A stretch of DNA of 64,000 nt from Desulfuromonadaceae bacterium (GTDB lineage: Bacteria > Desulfobacterota > Desulfuromonadia > Geobacterales > Pseudopelobacteraceae), in the NCBI GenBank assembly GCA_028687585.1, contig JAQTZV010000003.1, positions 1 to 64,000 of the forward strand, in the 5' to 3' direction. This document shows, piece by piece, positions 44,165 through 52,395 of this stretch (the first letter of the stretch is position 1; every line of letters begins with the position of its first letter). The position numbers and the translations under genes are program-made. The notes under the pieces are model-generated. The model had not been told where the DNA came from. It did no database searches and saw only the letters and a list, made by a program, of their open reading frames with translations.

Positions 44165-45634
44165 ATGATCTGTCCGCTGTCACCAGCTCATTTTGTTGCA
44201 CTTGGCGCCTTTCAACTCTTTACGGCACTGCTTTTTATCAATCTAAGTCTGGCACCGATACCGCTTCTTACCTTCATTTTCCTCTGCGGTATAGCTCCGC
44301 TTTTTCCGCGCGTAAGCTTTTTTCTGCCAATCATCAGCAACGGGAGAAATAAGGGAAGGGGGGTGGCCCTCACCTTTGACGATGGGCCCGATCCTGAAGT
44401 TACCCCGCTGCTTTTGGAACTCCTGGCGCGACATGGGGTAACGGCAACGTTCTTCGTGACCGGAGTGCGTGCTGAGCGCTATCCCGACATTATGAGAGCA
44501 CTACTTACAGCCGGGCATGCGATAGGAAACCATTCCTACAGCCACTCACCCTTCTTGATGCTTAAGGGGGGCAGCACTCTGCGGCGTGAAATTGTGTCGG
44601 CACAGCACATATTCCTTCAGTTTGGTATTGTGCCGCTTGCATTCCGTCCACCAGTTGGCATTACCAACCCTCTTCTCTGGCGAATTCTGCTCGAAAACGG
44701 CATGTTCTGTGTCAATTTCAGCCGCCGTGCTGCAGATTTCGGAAACAGGCGGGTAAAAGATCTTGCGCACAAGATTCTGGCAAAAGTGATGCCGAACGAC
44801 ATCATTTTGCTCCACGACGTAGCGCCGCGCGGAGGGGATGTGACGCAACTGTTACGGGAGTTTTCGACTCTTATTGAAGGACTGAAAGAGAAAGGGATGA
44901 ATATACTTCCTCTCGCTCAACTCATCGGGAAAGAGGTTATGCATCGGGGCAGCGCTGACTCCGGTCCCAATCAGGCAGAGCAGTTTTACAACGGTCTGGC
45001 CGCAACGTACGATCAGGAACAATTTACCACAGCAGTATCCATGTCCCGCTCCACTGAATATAAGCTGTATTCGGCCCGGCGTCCCCTGCTTTTTGCAGGA
45101 TCCAAACGTGTGCTCGAGATTGGTGCGGGTACCGGCGTTTTTACGCTGAATATCGCCCGTGACTGCGCTGAGGTGGTTGCCGTGGACATTTCCGAGAACA
45201 TGCTGAAACAATTGCAAAATAAAGCTGATGCGGAGGGTGTGAAGAATATTCGTATTCTGAAGGGGAATGTCGAAAAGATGCCGCTTGAGGGTTGTTTTTC
45301 GGTTGCCTGCGCCTTTTCTGCGCTGGAATATCTCGTCGATCTCCCTGCTTTTTTTACCCGGCTGGCGCACCATATTGAACCGGGGGGCACGGTGTATTTC
45401 ATTACCGCCCGCAGTTCCCTGTTTAGGTTTTTTACTCAGATCGGTAATGCCATGAGGCAGGGGCTCTGGTTGAAGGCCCACAGCCGTCGGGAAATAGCGG
45501 AGATGCTGACGACTGCGGGATTTGAGCGGATTGCAATTTCCTCTCACCTTCTCAAGTCATTTTTATCAGGCGGCATGCTGCTGGAGGTGGTCGCCCACAA
45601 GCCGGTTACCGCATCGGCATCGGGGGGGGAGTGA
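44165..45634 (+). CDS. Polysaccharide deacetylase fused to a SAM methyltransferase
   Basis: The product is 489 residues from the ATG at 44165 (AAAGGAAAT in front). Two N-terminal membrane helices precede a NodB deacetylase domain: VALTFDDGPDPEVTP with the catalytic Asp, and GNHSYSHSP with metal histidines. From about residue 275 a class I methyltransferase follows (VLEIGAGTGVFTL, VVAVDISENML). The two domains are normally separate proteins. It overlaps the glycosyltransferase gene and opens the plus arm of the biosynthetic locus, so it probably acts on a lipid-linked sugar or sugar-like acceptor. Confidence 0.88.
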   Translation: MICPLSPAHFVALGAFQLFTALLFINLSLAPIPLLTFIFLCGIAPLFPRVSFFLPIISNGRNKGRGVALTFDDGPDPEVTPLLLELLARHGVTATFFVTGVRAERYPDIMRALLTAGHAIGNHSYSHSPFLMLKGGSTLRREIVSAQHIFLQFGIVPLAFRPPVGITNPLLWRILLENGMFCVNFSRRAADFGNRRVKDLAHKILAKVMPNDIILLHDVAPRGGDVTQLLREFSTLIEGLKEKGMNILPLAQLIGKEVMHRGSADSGPNQAEQFYNGLAATYDQEQFTTAVSMSRSTEYKLYSARRPLLFAGSKRVLEIGAGTGVFTLNIARDCAEVVAVDISENMLKQLQNKADAEGVKNIRILKGNVEKMPLEGCFSVACAFSALEYLVDLPAFFTRLAHHIEPGGTVYFITARSSLFRFFTQIGNAMRQGLWLKAHSRREIAEMLTTAGFERIAISSHLLKSFLSGGMLLEVVAHKPVTASASGGE

Positions 45635-46878
45635 ACGCGGCAGATTCAATCTCTTTGCTGCCTGAACCGAGATTGAAAGGGGGCTCCGCAGCGCCAAAAA
45701 CGCTTGTGGTCATTCCGGTATACAACCACGTTAATACGTTGCGATCAGTCGTTAACGGGTGTCTGGCCCAGGAATTTCCTGTTCTCGTTGTCGATGACGG
45801 CAGCAGTGACGGCTGTCTCGACAGCATTGCCGATCTTCCGATAGAGCGTCACCGGTTACCGGTAAATGTGGGCAAGGGGGGAGCCATTCTCGCTGCGGCA
45901 AAGTTGGCGCAACGTTCTGGTTATCAGGCGATCATTACTATTGATGCGGACGGCCAGCATGACCCCGTTGATGCGAGACTGCTCCTGGAAATGGCCGCTT
46001 CCTCCTGGCCCTGCATCGTCATCGGTGCTCGCATAATGGAGACCCGGAACGTACCGCGTTCGAGCGTTTTCGGGCGCGATTTTTCCAACTTCTGGGTGCG
46101 GTTGGAATGTGGCCAGACGCTGCCGGACACCCAGAGTGGTTACCGTCTCTACCCGGTTGAATTTCTTGATAGTGCCCGATTTCTTTCCCGGCGGTATACC
46201 TTTGAGATCGAGGTGCTCGTACGGGGAAGCTGGGCGGGATTGCTGCTGTTGTCCACTCCGGTATCGGTTTACTATCCACCGGGGGAGGAGCGGATTTCAC
46301 ATTTTCATAAATTAAAGGATAATCTGCGCCTGAGCTGCCTGCACACATTTTTGGTGGCTCGGTCACTGATCCCCTGGCCGCATCGCCGTCTGTTTCAGGG
46401 GAAAACTACCCCAGACCAGTCGCCGAGCATTTTTCAGCCGGGCCGCTTTTTTAGAGCGCTGACGCGAGAACACTCATCTGCAGGACAGCTCGCCGCCGCA
46501 GTCTGGGTTGGCGTCTTCCTCGGGTCACTGCCGATTATCCCGTTTGGAATTGCAGCCATTATCTACGCCTGTCACAGGCTTCATCTTAACAAACTCGCGG
46601 CGGTAGGCGCTAGCAACATCTGTGTTGCTCCCTTTGTGCCGTTTCTCTGCATTGAACTTGGTCATTACATTATGTATGGTACGTTTTGGCACGAATTCAA
46701 TCGTCAGACGCTTCTGGCGGAAATTCATCTCCGGCTTGGGGAGTGGCTGGTCGGGGCGCTGTTGCTCGGGCCGCTGCTCGGGGTGATGGGGGCGCTTATC
46801 ACGTATTTTCTGGTGAACCTTTTTCGTAACGGCACGGGAAGTGGCGTTTTACCAGAGCAGGATGAACTGAAAAATTAG
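45631..46878 (+). CDS. Family 2 glycosyltransferase with C-terminal DUF2062 membrane domain
   Basis: The product is 415 residues starting with GTG in a GTGA overlap. The GT2 domain has VVIPVYNHVNTLRSVV, VVDDGSSDG, GKGGAILAAAK and the acceptor motif IDADGQHDP, like dolichyl-phosphate sugar transferases. From about residue 285 a DUF2062 region with several helices (VWVGVFLGSLPIIPFGIAA) anchors it. It likely adds sugar to a lipid product at the inner membrane. Such GT2-DUF2062 proteins also occur in aryl polyene-like loci. Confidence 0.9.
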   Translation: MNAADSISLLPEPRLKGGSAAPKTLVVIPVYNHVNTLRSVVNGCLAQEFPVLVVDDGSSDGCLDSIADLPIERHRLPVNVGKGGAILAAAKLAQRSGYQAIITIDADGQHDPVDARLLLEMAASSWPCIVIGARIMETRNVPRSSVFGRDFSNFWVRLECGQTLPDTQSGYRLYPVEFLDSARFLSRRYTFEIEVLVRGSWAGLLLLSTPVSVYYPPGEERISHFHKLKDNLRLSCLHTFLVARSLIPWPHRRLFQGKTTPDQSPSIFQPGRFFRALTREHSSAGQLAAAVWVGVFLGSLPIIPFGIAAIIYACHRLHLNKLAAVGASNICVAPFVPFLCIELGHYIMYGTFWHEFNRQTLLAEIHLRLGEWLVGALLLGPLLGVMGALITYFLVNLFRNGTGSGVLPEQDELKN

Positions 46879-46889
46879 GTGGAGGCGCT

Positions 46890-48185
46890 ATGAAAATTCT
46901 GCTTGTCAATCCGCCTAACTGTGGCCGGAGCATTCCGGAAGAGCGCTACGGTATAGATTCGATACGTCAGATATTTCGTGGTGAGCCGTTGGCGCTTGAA
47001 GTTCTCGCGGGCAATCTTGCCAGTCATGACGTCCGAATTCTGGATCTGAAGGTAAAGCCGGAGTCACTTCAGCCGGTTCTTGACGACTTCAAGCCGGAGC
47101 TGGTCGGTTTCACCGCAGTCACCTGTGAAGCCAACACAGTCGTGCGCTTAGCCGGAGAGGTGAAAGAAACGTGTGGCGCACGGGTTGTGGTGGGCGGCAT
47201 TCATGCCAGCAGTGATCCGGCCTTCTTTAACCAGGCCGTCATAGATTATATCGTTATCGGACTTGGTAAAGTCAGCTTTGCAGAGCTGGCAGCAGCGATA
47301 GAGGCGGGCGCCCCGGTCGGAGCGATACCAGGTGTCGCAACAACCATGCCGGGAGAAGTGCTTACCTTTGTGCCGCGTAATTTTGGTGCTCTTGATCTTG
47401 CTGAGCACCTCCCTCCGCGCTATGACCTGGTTGCCGTCAGCCGCGCCAGCTATACCCTTTCGTCAATAGGCTCACAGCTCGGTATGGTGGCGTCCGCTTT
47501 CGGCTGTCCGTTTAGCTGTTCCTTCTGCTGTATCAGCTCGCAGGCTGGCGGGCGGTATCTGACCCACTCGATCGATGCGGTCATCAGGGACATTCGACTG
47601 CTGGGTAATATCCCGGTTATCCGTCTGGTTGATGCCAACACTTTTGGAAACATCGGGCATGCACGCCTGCTGGCCGAGGCGATTGTTGCTGCGGGGATCA
47701 GGACGAATTTCATCGCCGATGTGCGTTCAGACACGGTTGTTCGCCATCCGGCACTTATGCGGAAATGGAAAGAAGCGGGGTTGCGCTCAGTGGTGATCGG
47801 TTTTGAGGAGATTGCTGATAGTGACCTTACCTTTTTCAACAAGGAAAACAACGTTGCTATCAATGACGAAGCGATAGCCATCCTGCACGAGCTCGGCATT
47901 ACCATCGTTGGCGACTTCATAGTCTCGCCCGATTACGACGATGCCCGCTTTGACGCGCTGGAGGAGTACGTGATCAGCCGGGCTATCGAGCTCCCGATTC
48001 TGACAGTGCTGACTCCGCTGCCCGGGACAGCGCTCTATAGCGAACTGCATGAGCGCATCACCATCAGGGACCTTGACTATTATACGCTCACCAATGCGGT
48101 TATGCCGACCCGGCTCGGAGAAAAACGTTTTTACCAGCAGTACGCACGACTCATCAAACAGTTCCACGCCACAGCAAAACTTTAG
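46890..48185 (+). CDS. B12-binding radical SAM enzyme 1
   Basis: The product is 431 residues. The N-terminal domain (ILLVNPPNCGRS, VVVGGIHASSDP) is a cobalamin-binding Rossmann fold without a clear DxHxxG. The radical SAM cluster motif is CPFSCSFCC (CX3CX2C). A C-terminal region of about 100 residues follows. Such enzymes methylate or rearrange unactivated carbons, or act as cyclases. GGTGGAGG precedes the ATG. It lies between the glycosyltransferase and KAS III genes. Confidence 0.92.
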   Translation: MKILLVNPPNCGRSIPEERYGIDSIRQIFRGEPLALEVLAGNLASHDVRILDLKVKPESLQPVLDDFKPELVGFTAVTCEANTVVRLAGEVKETCGARVVVGGIHASSDPAFFNQAVIDYIVIGLGKVSFAELAAAIEAGAPVGAIPGVATTMPGEVLTFVPRNFGALDLAEHLPPRYDLVAVSRASYTLSSIGSQLGMVASAFGCPFSCSFCCISSQAGGRYLTHSIDAVIRDIRLLGNIPVIRLVDANTFGNIGHARLLAEAIVAAGIRTNFIADVRSDTVVRHPALMRKWKEAGLRSVVIGFEEIADSDLTFFNKENNVAINDEAIAILHELGITIVGDFIVSPDYDDARFDALEEYVISRAIELPILTVLTPLPGTALYSELHERITIRDLDYYTLTNAVMPTRLGEKRFYQQYARLIKQFHATAKL

Positions 48186-48196
48186 GGGAGACCGTA

Positions 48197-49333
48197 ATGG
48201 AAGCATATATAACTGATATGGCAGCATTTCTTCCCAATGAGCCGGTTGATAATCAGAACATTGAGAAGGTACTCGGCATGGTACAGCAGACCCCCTCTCG
48301 CACCCGGGCCATCATTCTCAGGAATAACAAAATCCGGGAGCGCTACTATGCCATCGACCCTGACAGCGGCAGGATTACCCACACCAACGCTCAGCTCACC
48401 GCCGAGGCGGTGCGTCGGCTGCGTCCTCATGCCGGGTTCTCGCTGGACCAGATAGAGTGTCTTGCCTGTGGCACCTCTTCTCCCGATCAGATCATGCCGG
48501 GGCACGGCCTGATGGTGCATGGCGAACTGGCAAGCGCTCCCTGTGAAGTGGCGACTCTGTCAGGTATCTGCCTCTCCGGAATTTGCGCCCTCAAATACGC
48601 AGCCCTGAACGTGGCGGCCGGGATTACCAGCAACGCAGTGGCGACCGGATCCGAGCTTGCCTCCACCTTCATGAGGTCCGCGCTGTTTAACGCAGTGACG
48701 CCTGAGAGGGCTGCAGAGCTGGAGTCGTGCCCGGGTATTTCATTTGATGCCGATTTTCTGCGCTGGATGCTTTCTGATGGCGCAGGCGCCGCATTTGTCA
48801 GCAAGAGTGCATCGCCGGGGCGGCTGGCGTTGAAGATAGAGTGGATCGAACTCCTTTCCTTTGCAGGCGAACTGGAAACGTGCATGTACAGTGGAGCGAT
48901 TAAAAATGATGACGGCAGCATAACCGGCTGGCGCTCTCTGGCGGGAGATACTGCAGCTGCCTTGCTGGTAAAGCAGGACGTAAAACTTTTGAACCGGGAG
49001 ATCATCAGCACAATTGTCAATAAAACCCTTACCCGGGTGGTTGCCAAGCACAGCCTCTCCCCCGGGCAGATCAACTGGTTCCTTCCCCATTACTCGTCCG
49101 ATTATTTCCGTCTGCCACTCCATGACCGGATGGGTGAAATCGGCTTTTCGATTCCGCAGGAGCGCTGGTTCTCCAATCTCGCTACCAGAGGAAACACCGG
49201 ATCCGCTTCGATCTATATCATGCTGGAGGAGTTGTTCCGCTCCGACCGCCTTACACAGGGCGATACCATCCTCTGTATGATCCCGGAAAGTGGCCGGTTT
49301 TCAGTAGCCTATATGCTCTTGACTGTTGTATAG
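48197..49333 (+). CDS. KAS III-type beta-ketoacyl synthase (possibly StlD/DarB-like)
   Basis: The product is 378 residues of the thiolase fold. The catalytic Cys is in SGICLSGICALKYAAL, the His in WFLPHYSSDYF and the Asn in RGNTGSASIY, so the triad is complete. The N-terminal stretch SRTRAIILRNNKIRERYYAID followed by HTNAQLTAEAVRRL reminds me of the StlD/DarB ketosynthases that make cyclohexanedione/resorcinol precursors, but this is from memory and no DarA partner is present. It condenses an acyl chain with a carrier-bound extender. GGGGAG precedes the start. Confidence 0.85.
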   Translation: MEAYITDMAAFLPNEPVDNQNIEKVLGMVQQTPSRTRAIILRNNKIRERYYAIDPDSGRITHTNAQLTAEAVRRLRPHAGFSLDQIECLACGTSSPDQIMPGHGLMVHGELASAPCEVATLSGICLSGICALKYAALNVAAGITSNAVATGSELASTFMRSALFNAVTPERAAELESCPGISFDADFLRWMLSDGAGAAFVSKSASPGRLALKIEWIELLSFAGELETCMYSGAIKNDDGSITGWRSLAGDTAAALLVKQDVKLLNREIISTIVNKTLTRVVAKHSLSPGQINWFLPHYSSDYFRLPLHDRMGEIGFSIPQERWFSNLATRGNTGSASIYIMLEELFRSDRLTQGDTILCMIPESGRFSVAYMLLTVV

Positions 49334-49367
49334 TAGCGTTTCTGTTAATCACAAGAGGAGGTTTATC

Positions 49368-50057
49368 ATGAAAACGTATCTCATTGCATTAGTCCTCATT
49401 CTCGTTTTCTCCTTCCCGCCGTTGAGCGCAGCCGCTTCAGGACGACCGGGTCCGTACTTCTCCGGATTTCTGGGCATCAGTAATTTTAAAGATACCACCG
49501 CTTCCAACTACGACTATCAATACGGCAGTTCATTCAGTGAAAAAATTAAATTGAATCCCGGCATTTACGCCGGTGCTGCCGGCGGATATGATTTTGGTTT
49601 TGTGCGGATAGAAGGTGAATTCTCTTTCAGGGATGCTGAAATAGACACAATTACCAGCCAAGCTGACAGCTACTTTATCCATAATGTTGACGGTAACGTA
49701 GGGGCGTTTTCCTCAATGATCAACGTTTTCTTTGACCTTCATAACCGTTCCCGATTCACACCATATCTGGGTGGCGGTATCGGTGCTGCAACCCTGTATC
49801 TCAGTGACACGTATGGGTATGTTACAAAAAATAACAGTACGTATTACCAGCCGCTCTACTGGGAAAGCGATGACACCGTCTTTGCGTACCAGCTTGGCGG
49901 TGGTGTGGATATAGCTCTCAACAACCGGTTTTCTCTGGATGTCGGCTATCGCTATTTTAAGACCGACGAGGCACACCTTGATTCGTATTATGACACCACA
50001 AGCGGCATGCGTTTTGAGAGTCACAACGCGATGGTTGGATTCAGAATGAAGTTCTGA
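49368..50057 (+). CDS. Outer-membrane beta-barrel protein
   Basis: The product is 229 residues from the ATG at 49368, behind AAGAGGAGG; the longer frame from 49326 overlaps the previous gene. A signal peptide (YLIALVLILVFSFPPLSAAA) is followed by alternating aromatic beta strands (GPYFSGFLGISNF, VRIEGEFSFRDAEID, FTPYLGGGIGAAT), and the end MVGFRMKF has a C-terminal Phe. This matches the OmpA/OprF-like eight-stranded barrels. It may be the outer-membrane component of the locus. Confidence 0.88.
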   Translation: MKTYLIALVLILVFSFPPLSAAASGRPGPYFSGFLGISNFKDTTASNYDYQYGSSFSEKIKLNPGIYAGAAGGYDFGFVRIEGEFSFRDAEIDTITSQADSYFIHNVDGNVGAFSSMINVFFDLHNRSRFTPYLGGGIGAATLYLSDTYGYVTKNNSTYYQPLYWESDDTVFAYQLGGGVDIALNNRFSLDVGYRYFKTDEAHLDSYYDTTSGMRFESHNAMVGFRMKF

Positions 50058-50098
50058 CTCTGCGACTCGCATACAAACAAAATAAGGAGATCACACAC

Positions 50099-50485
50099 AT
50101 GGTACCATTCTTCCGGATACGATCAATAACCATCGCTTCACTTCTTCTTCTGCTTGTTTCTGCAACTGCCGCATTTGCGGATAAGCCTGCTGTTACAATC
50201 AGCGTTCCTGAAAGTGTCAAGGCAGGAACTGAAGTCACCATAAAAATAAAGGTGGTTCACAGCAGCAACAATTTTATACATCATGTTGATTGGGCGCAGA
50301 TCAGCGTGGAGGGGAAAGAGGTAGCACGCTGGGATTTTTCATGGTCCAACACTCCCGAAGCTGCCACCTTTGAACGAGAGTTCAAGCTGGTAGTGACGGC
50401 GCCTGTTGAAGTGTCCGCCCAGGCGGACTGCAATATGCATGGCAGCAATGGAGCCGTGAAGGCTCAGATTAAAGTAACGGAGTAA
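50099..50485 (+). CDS. Periplasmic superoxide reductase-like (desulfoferrodoxin-fold) protein
   Basis: The product is 128 residues with a signal peptide (IASLLLLLVSATAAFA). The mature domain has the SOR iron-site pattern: VVHSSNNFIHHVDWAQISV supplying histidines and ADCNMHGSNG supplying the Cys and His ligands. The rubredoxin-like desulforedoxin head of desulfoferrodoxins is absent. Export is unusual for this normally cytoplasmic family. It could reduce superoxide in the periplasm or carry electrons for the locus. It is followed 7 bp later by a small membrane protein gene. Confidence 0.8.
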   Translation: MVPFFRIRSITIASLLLLLVSATAAFADKPAVTISVPESVKAGTEVTIKIKVVHSSNNFIHHVDWAQISVEGKEVARWDFSWSNTPEAATFEREFKLVVTAPVEVSAQADCNMHGSNGAVKAQIKVTE

Positions 50486-50492
50486 ACTTGAA

Positions 50493-50681
50493 ATGAAAAT
50501 TAGCGGCGTCAGTATCATCCTGGTTCTTGGTCTGATAAACCTGCTGCTGTTGTCACTGCAACTCAGTTCCGGGCTCCGCTGGATCAAGCTGCCGCTTGGT
50601 GTACACCGCAAAACCGGCATCGCCCTGTTTGTCACCGCAGTGATTCACGGAATCCTCGGCATCATAGCGCAGTTGTCATAA
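50493..50681 (+). CDS. Small two-helix membrane protein
   Basis: The product is 62 residues with two helices: ISIILVLGLINLLLLSLQLSS-like hydrophobic start (residues 6-26) and IALFVTAVIHGILGIIAQ (43-60). Histidines in GVHRKTG and VIHGILG face each other across the turn and could bind haem, as in minimal cytochrome b-like subunits. It is 7 bp downstream of the SOR-like gene, which suggests an electron donor, but this is inference. Last gene of the plus arm, 16 bp from the convergent ACP stop. Confidence 0.65.
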   Translation: MKISGVSIILVLGLINLLLLSLQLSSGLRWIKLPLGVHRKTGIALFVTAVIHGILGIIAQLS

Positions 50682-50697
50682 ATGCCGTAAAATGCCG

Positions 50698-50961
50698 TTA
50701 TTCCCGATTACGGCGGATATAATCAGCCAGGGTTCGGAGCGACTGGAGCACTTGACGGCTCGACTCTGAACTTTCAATCCTGACATTGAATTTTCTCTGG
50801 ACAGCCACGACTACCTCCACTGCGTCGAGTGAATCGAGTTCGAACGGAGAGTCAGGGCCGATCAGCGGCGCGTCCAAAGAGAGATCGGCCGGAATGGGAC
50901 CGGCAAATCTGCACGCCTCAATCAACATCTCTATCAGTTCCTGCTCTAAATTATCTTCCAC
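50698..50961 (-). CDS. Acyl carrier protein 1
   Basis: The product is 87 residues and acidic. The phosphopantetheine serine lies in FELDSLDAVEVVVAV, the standard DSL motif. It is the last gene of the minus arm, downstream of the exporter permease and away from the second ACP, so the two may serve different steps, for example priming and elongation. GGAGAATCG precedes the ATG. Confidence 0.93.
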   Translation of the reverse strand: MEDNLEQELIEMLIEACRFAGPIPADLSLDAPLIGPDSPFELDSLDAVEVVVAVQRKFNVRIESSESSRQVLQSLRTLADYIRRNRE

Positions 50962-51006
50962 ACGATTCTCCTTATATTATATTAGTGCTCTACGGAACGT
51001 GCCGGG

Positions 51007-52368
51007 TCACTGGTTACGGTTATTCCGCATCGCCAAGCCGGAAATTGTCACGGTGACAATAAAAAAGAGCAACAGGTACGACATTTCCGGCAGAACCGTA
51101 CCTAAATTACCCCCTCTGACGAAAATATCCTGAAATGCTGTCAATCCCCAGGCGAGAGGTGAACAGATGCTTATTTCCTGCATGTAGCGGGGCATGACGT
51201 ACACCGGAATCATGATCCCGCCCAATGCTGCGGCAATAACAATTGATACCGCTCCGAACATGGACGCCTGCTCGTAAGTTTTTGCCAGAGTCCCTACCAT
51301 CAGACCATACCCGCTTGCCGCCAGTGAAGCGGCCAGGACAACAGGAATAATGGTAACCAGCTCAGGGCCTATTTCCAACCCGGCGGGCCCCAACAAAGGG
51401 AGCAGGTAGGATCCCGCCAACAGCATCAGGGCAAACTGGACCAAACAGACGAACAGGTAGGCGCAAATTTTTCCGATCAATATGCTGACGGGAGAGACCG
51501 GCATAGTCATCAACCTCGTTAACGAACCGGTCTGCCTTTCCCTGATCAGGGAACCGGAAAGCGGCACCACGATGAAAAACATGCCGAAGAGTGCCCAGGC
51601 CGGGACGTTTTGTTGTGCGGCAGTCGGTCTTTTCAGCAGTCGGCTGTTTACAGCGGACTGCTCGGTAAGTTTCAGCACCGGGGCGGTATCCATCTTGAAA
51701 CTCAAATCCGGTATCGGAATTGGAGTTGACGAATCCCCCGTGAAAGGTTTCATTATTTCCGACATTGATTTTTTAAGCTCAGCAGGAAACGTTACAGAGA
51801 GTGCAGCAGCCTGTTCCTGAAACTCTAATCCGAGCACGACCATTTGCAGAGCGTTGACCACGGCAGTGCGGAATGTGCCCTGTACCGCAGGATCAAAATA
51901 GACCGTCACCCCAGCCTGGCTCACCTTCTGATTCACCTTGTCTGGCGGCAGAGCTTTTGGCACTGTTTTCCCTTTTATGATGATGGTGCTCTTTGCTCTG
52001 CTCCTGATTTTTTTCTTGAAGGCGGCACCGGTACCGGCAGGGATAATGATTGCAAATTGGAAATCCCCCTTCACGACCGACTTTTTAGCGGTTTCTTCGG
52101 ATGTGGCTGTTCCCTTGATCCTGGTTACGAGATCGATACCTCCGCTGCTTTTGAGCTGCTTGCCGATCGCCTCTCCAAGGAAACTTCTGTCCATGTCGAC
52201 AAAGAGTACCCGGATTGGCGCCTCCCCCGTCGCCTGCATAACATTGTCCTGCACAAGAGAGATGATCAGAACCAGAGCCATAGGCATGACAAGGAGCACA
52301 AGCAGGCCGGCGCGATCCCTGATGAGTTCAAGAAGTTCTTTAATTAAAGTTGCCCAGATGGTTAACAT
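51007..52368 (-). CDS. ABC-2 exporter permease
   Basis: The product is 453 residues: one N-terminal helix, a long periplasmic domain (about 45-260) and five to six C-terminal helices with VPLSGSLIRERQTGSLTRLM, typical of ABC-2 exporters for lipids and polyketides. It pairs with the ATPase encoded three genes upstream in the same arm. It probably moves the finished lipid or its carrier-linked form across the inner membrane. Confidence 0.9.
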   Translation of the reverse strand: MLTIWATLIKELLELIRDRAGLLVLLVMPMALVLIISLVQDNVMQATGEAPIRVLFVDMDRSFLGEAIGKQLKSSGGIDLVTRIKGTATSEETAKKSVVKGDFQFAIIIPAGTGAAFKKKIRSRAKSTIIIKGKTVPKALPPDKVNQKVSQAGVTVYFDPAVQGTFRTAVVNALQMVVLGLEFQEQAAALSVTFPAELKKSMSEIMKPFTGDSSTPIPIPDLSFKMDTAPVLKLTEQSAVNSRLLKRPTAAQQNVPAWALFGMFFIVVPLSGSLIRERQTGSLTRLMTMPVSPVSILIGKICAYLFVCLVQFALMLLAGSYLLPLLGPAGLEIGPELVTIIPVVLAASLAASGYGLMVGTLAKTYEQASMFGAVSIVIAAALGGIMIPVYVMPRYMQEISICSPLAWGLTAFQDIFVRGGNLGTVLPEMSYLLLFFIVTVTISGLAMRNNRNQ

Positions 52369-52395
52369 CGGTCGAAGTTCACTCCAATCGTCTGA

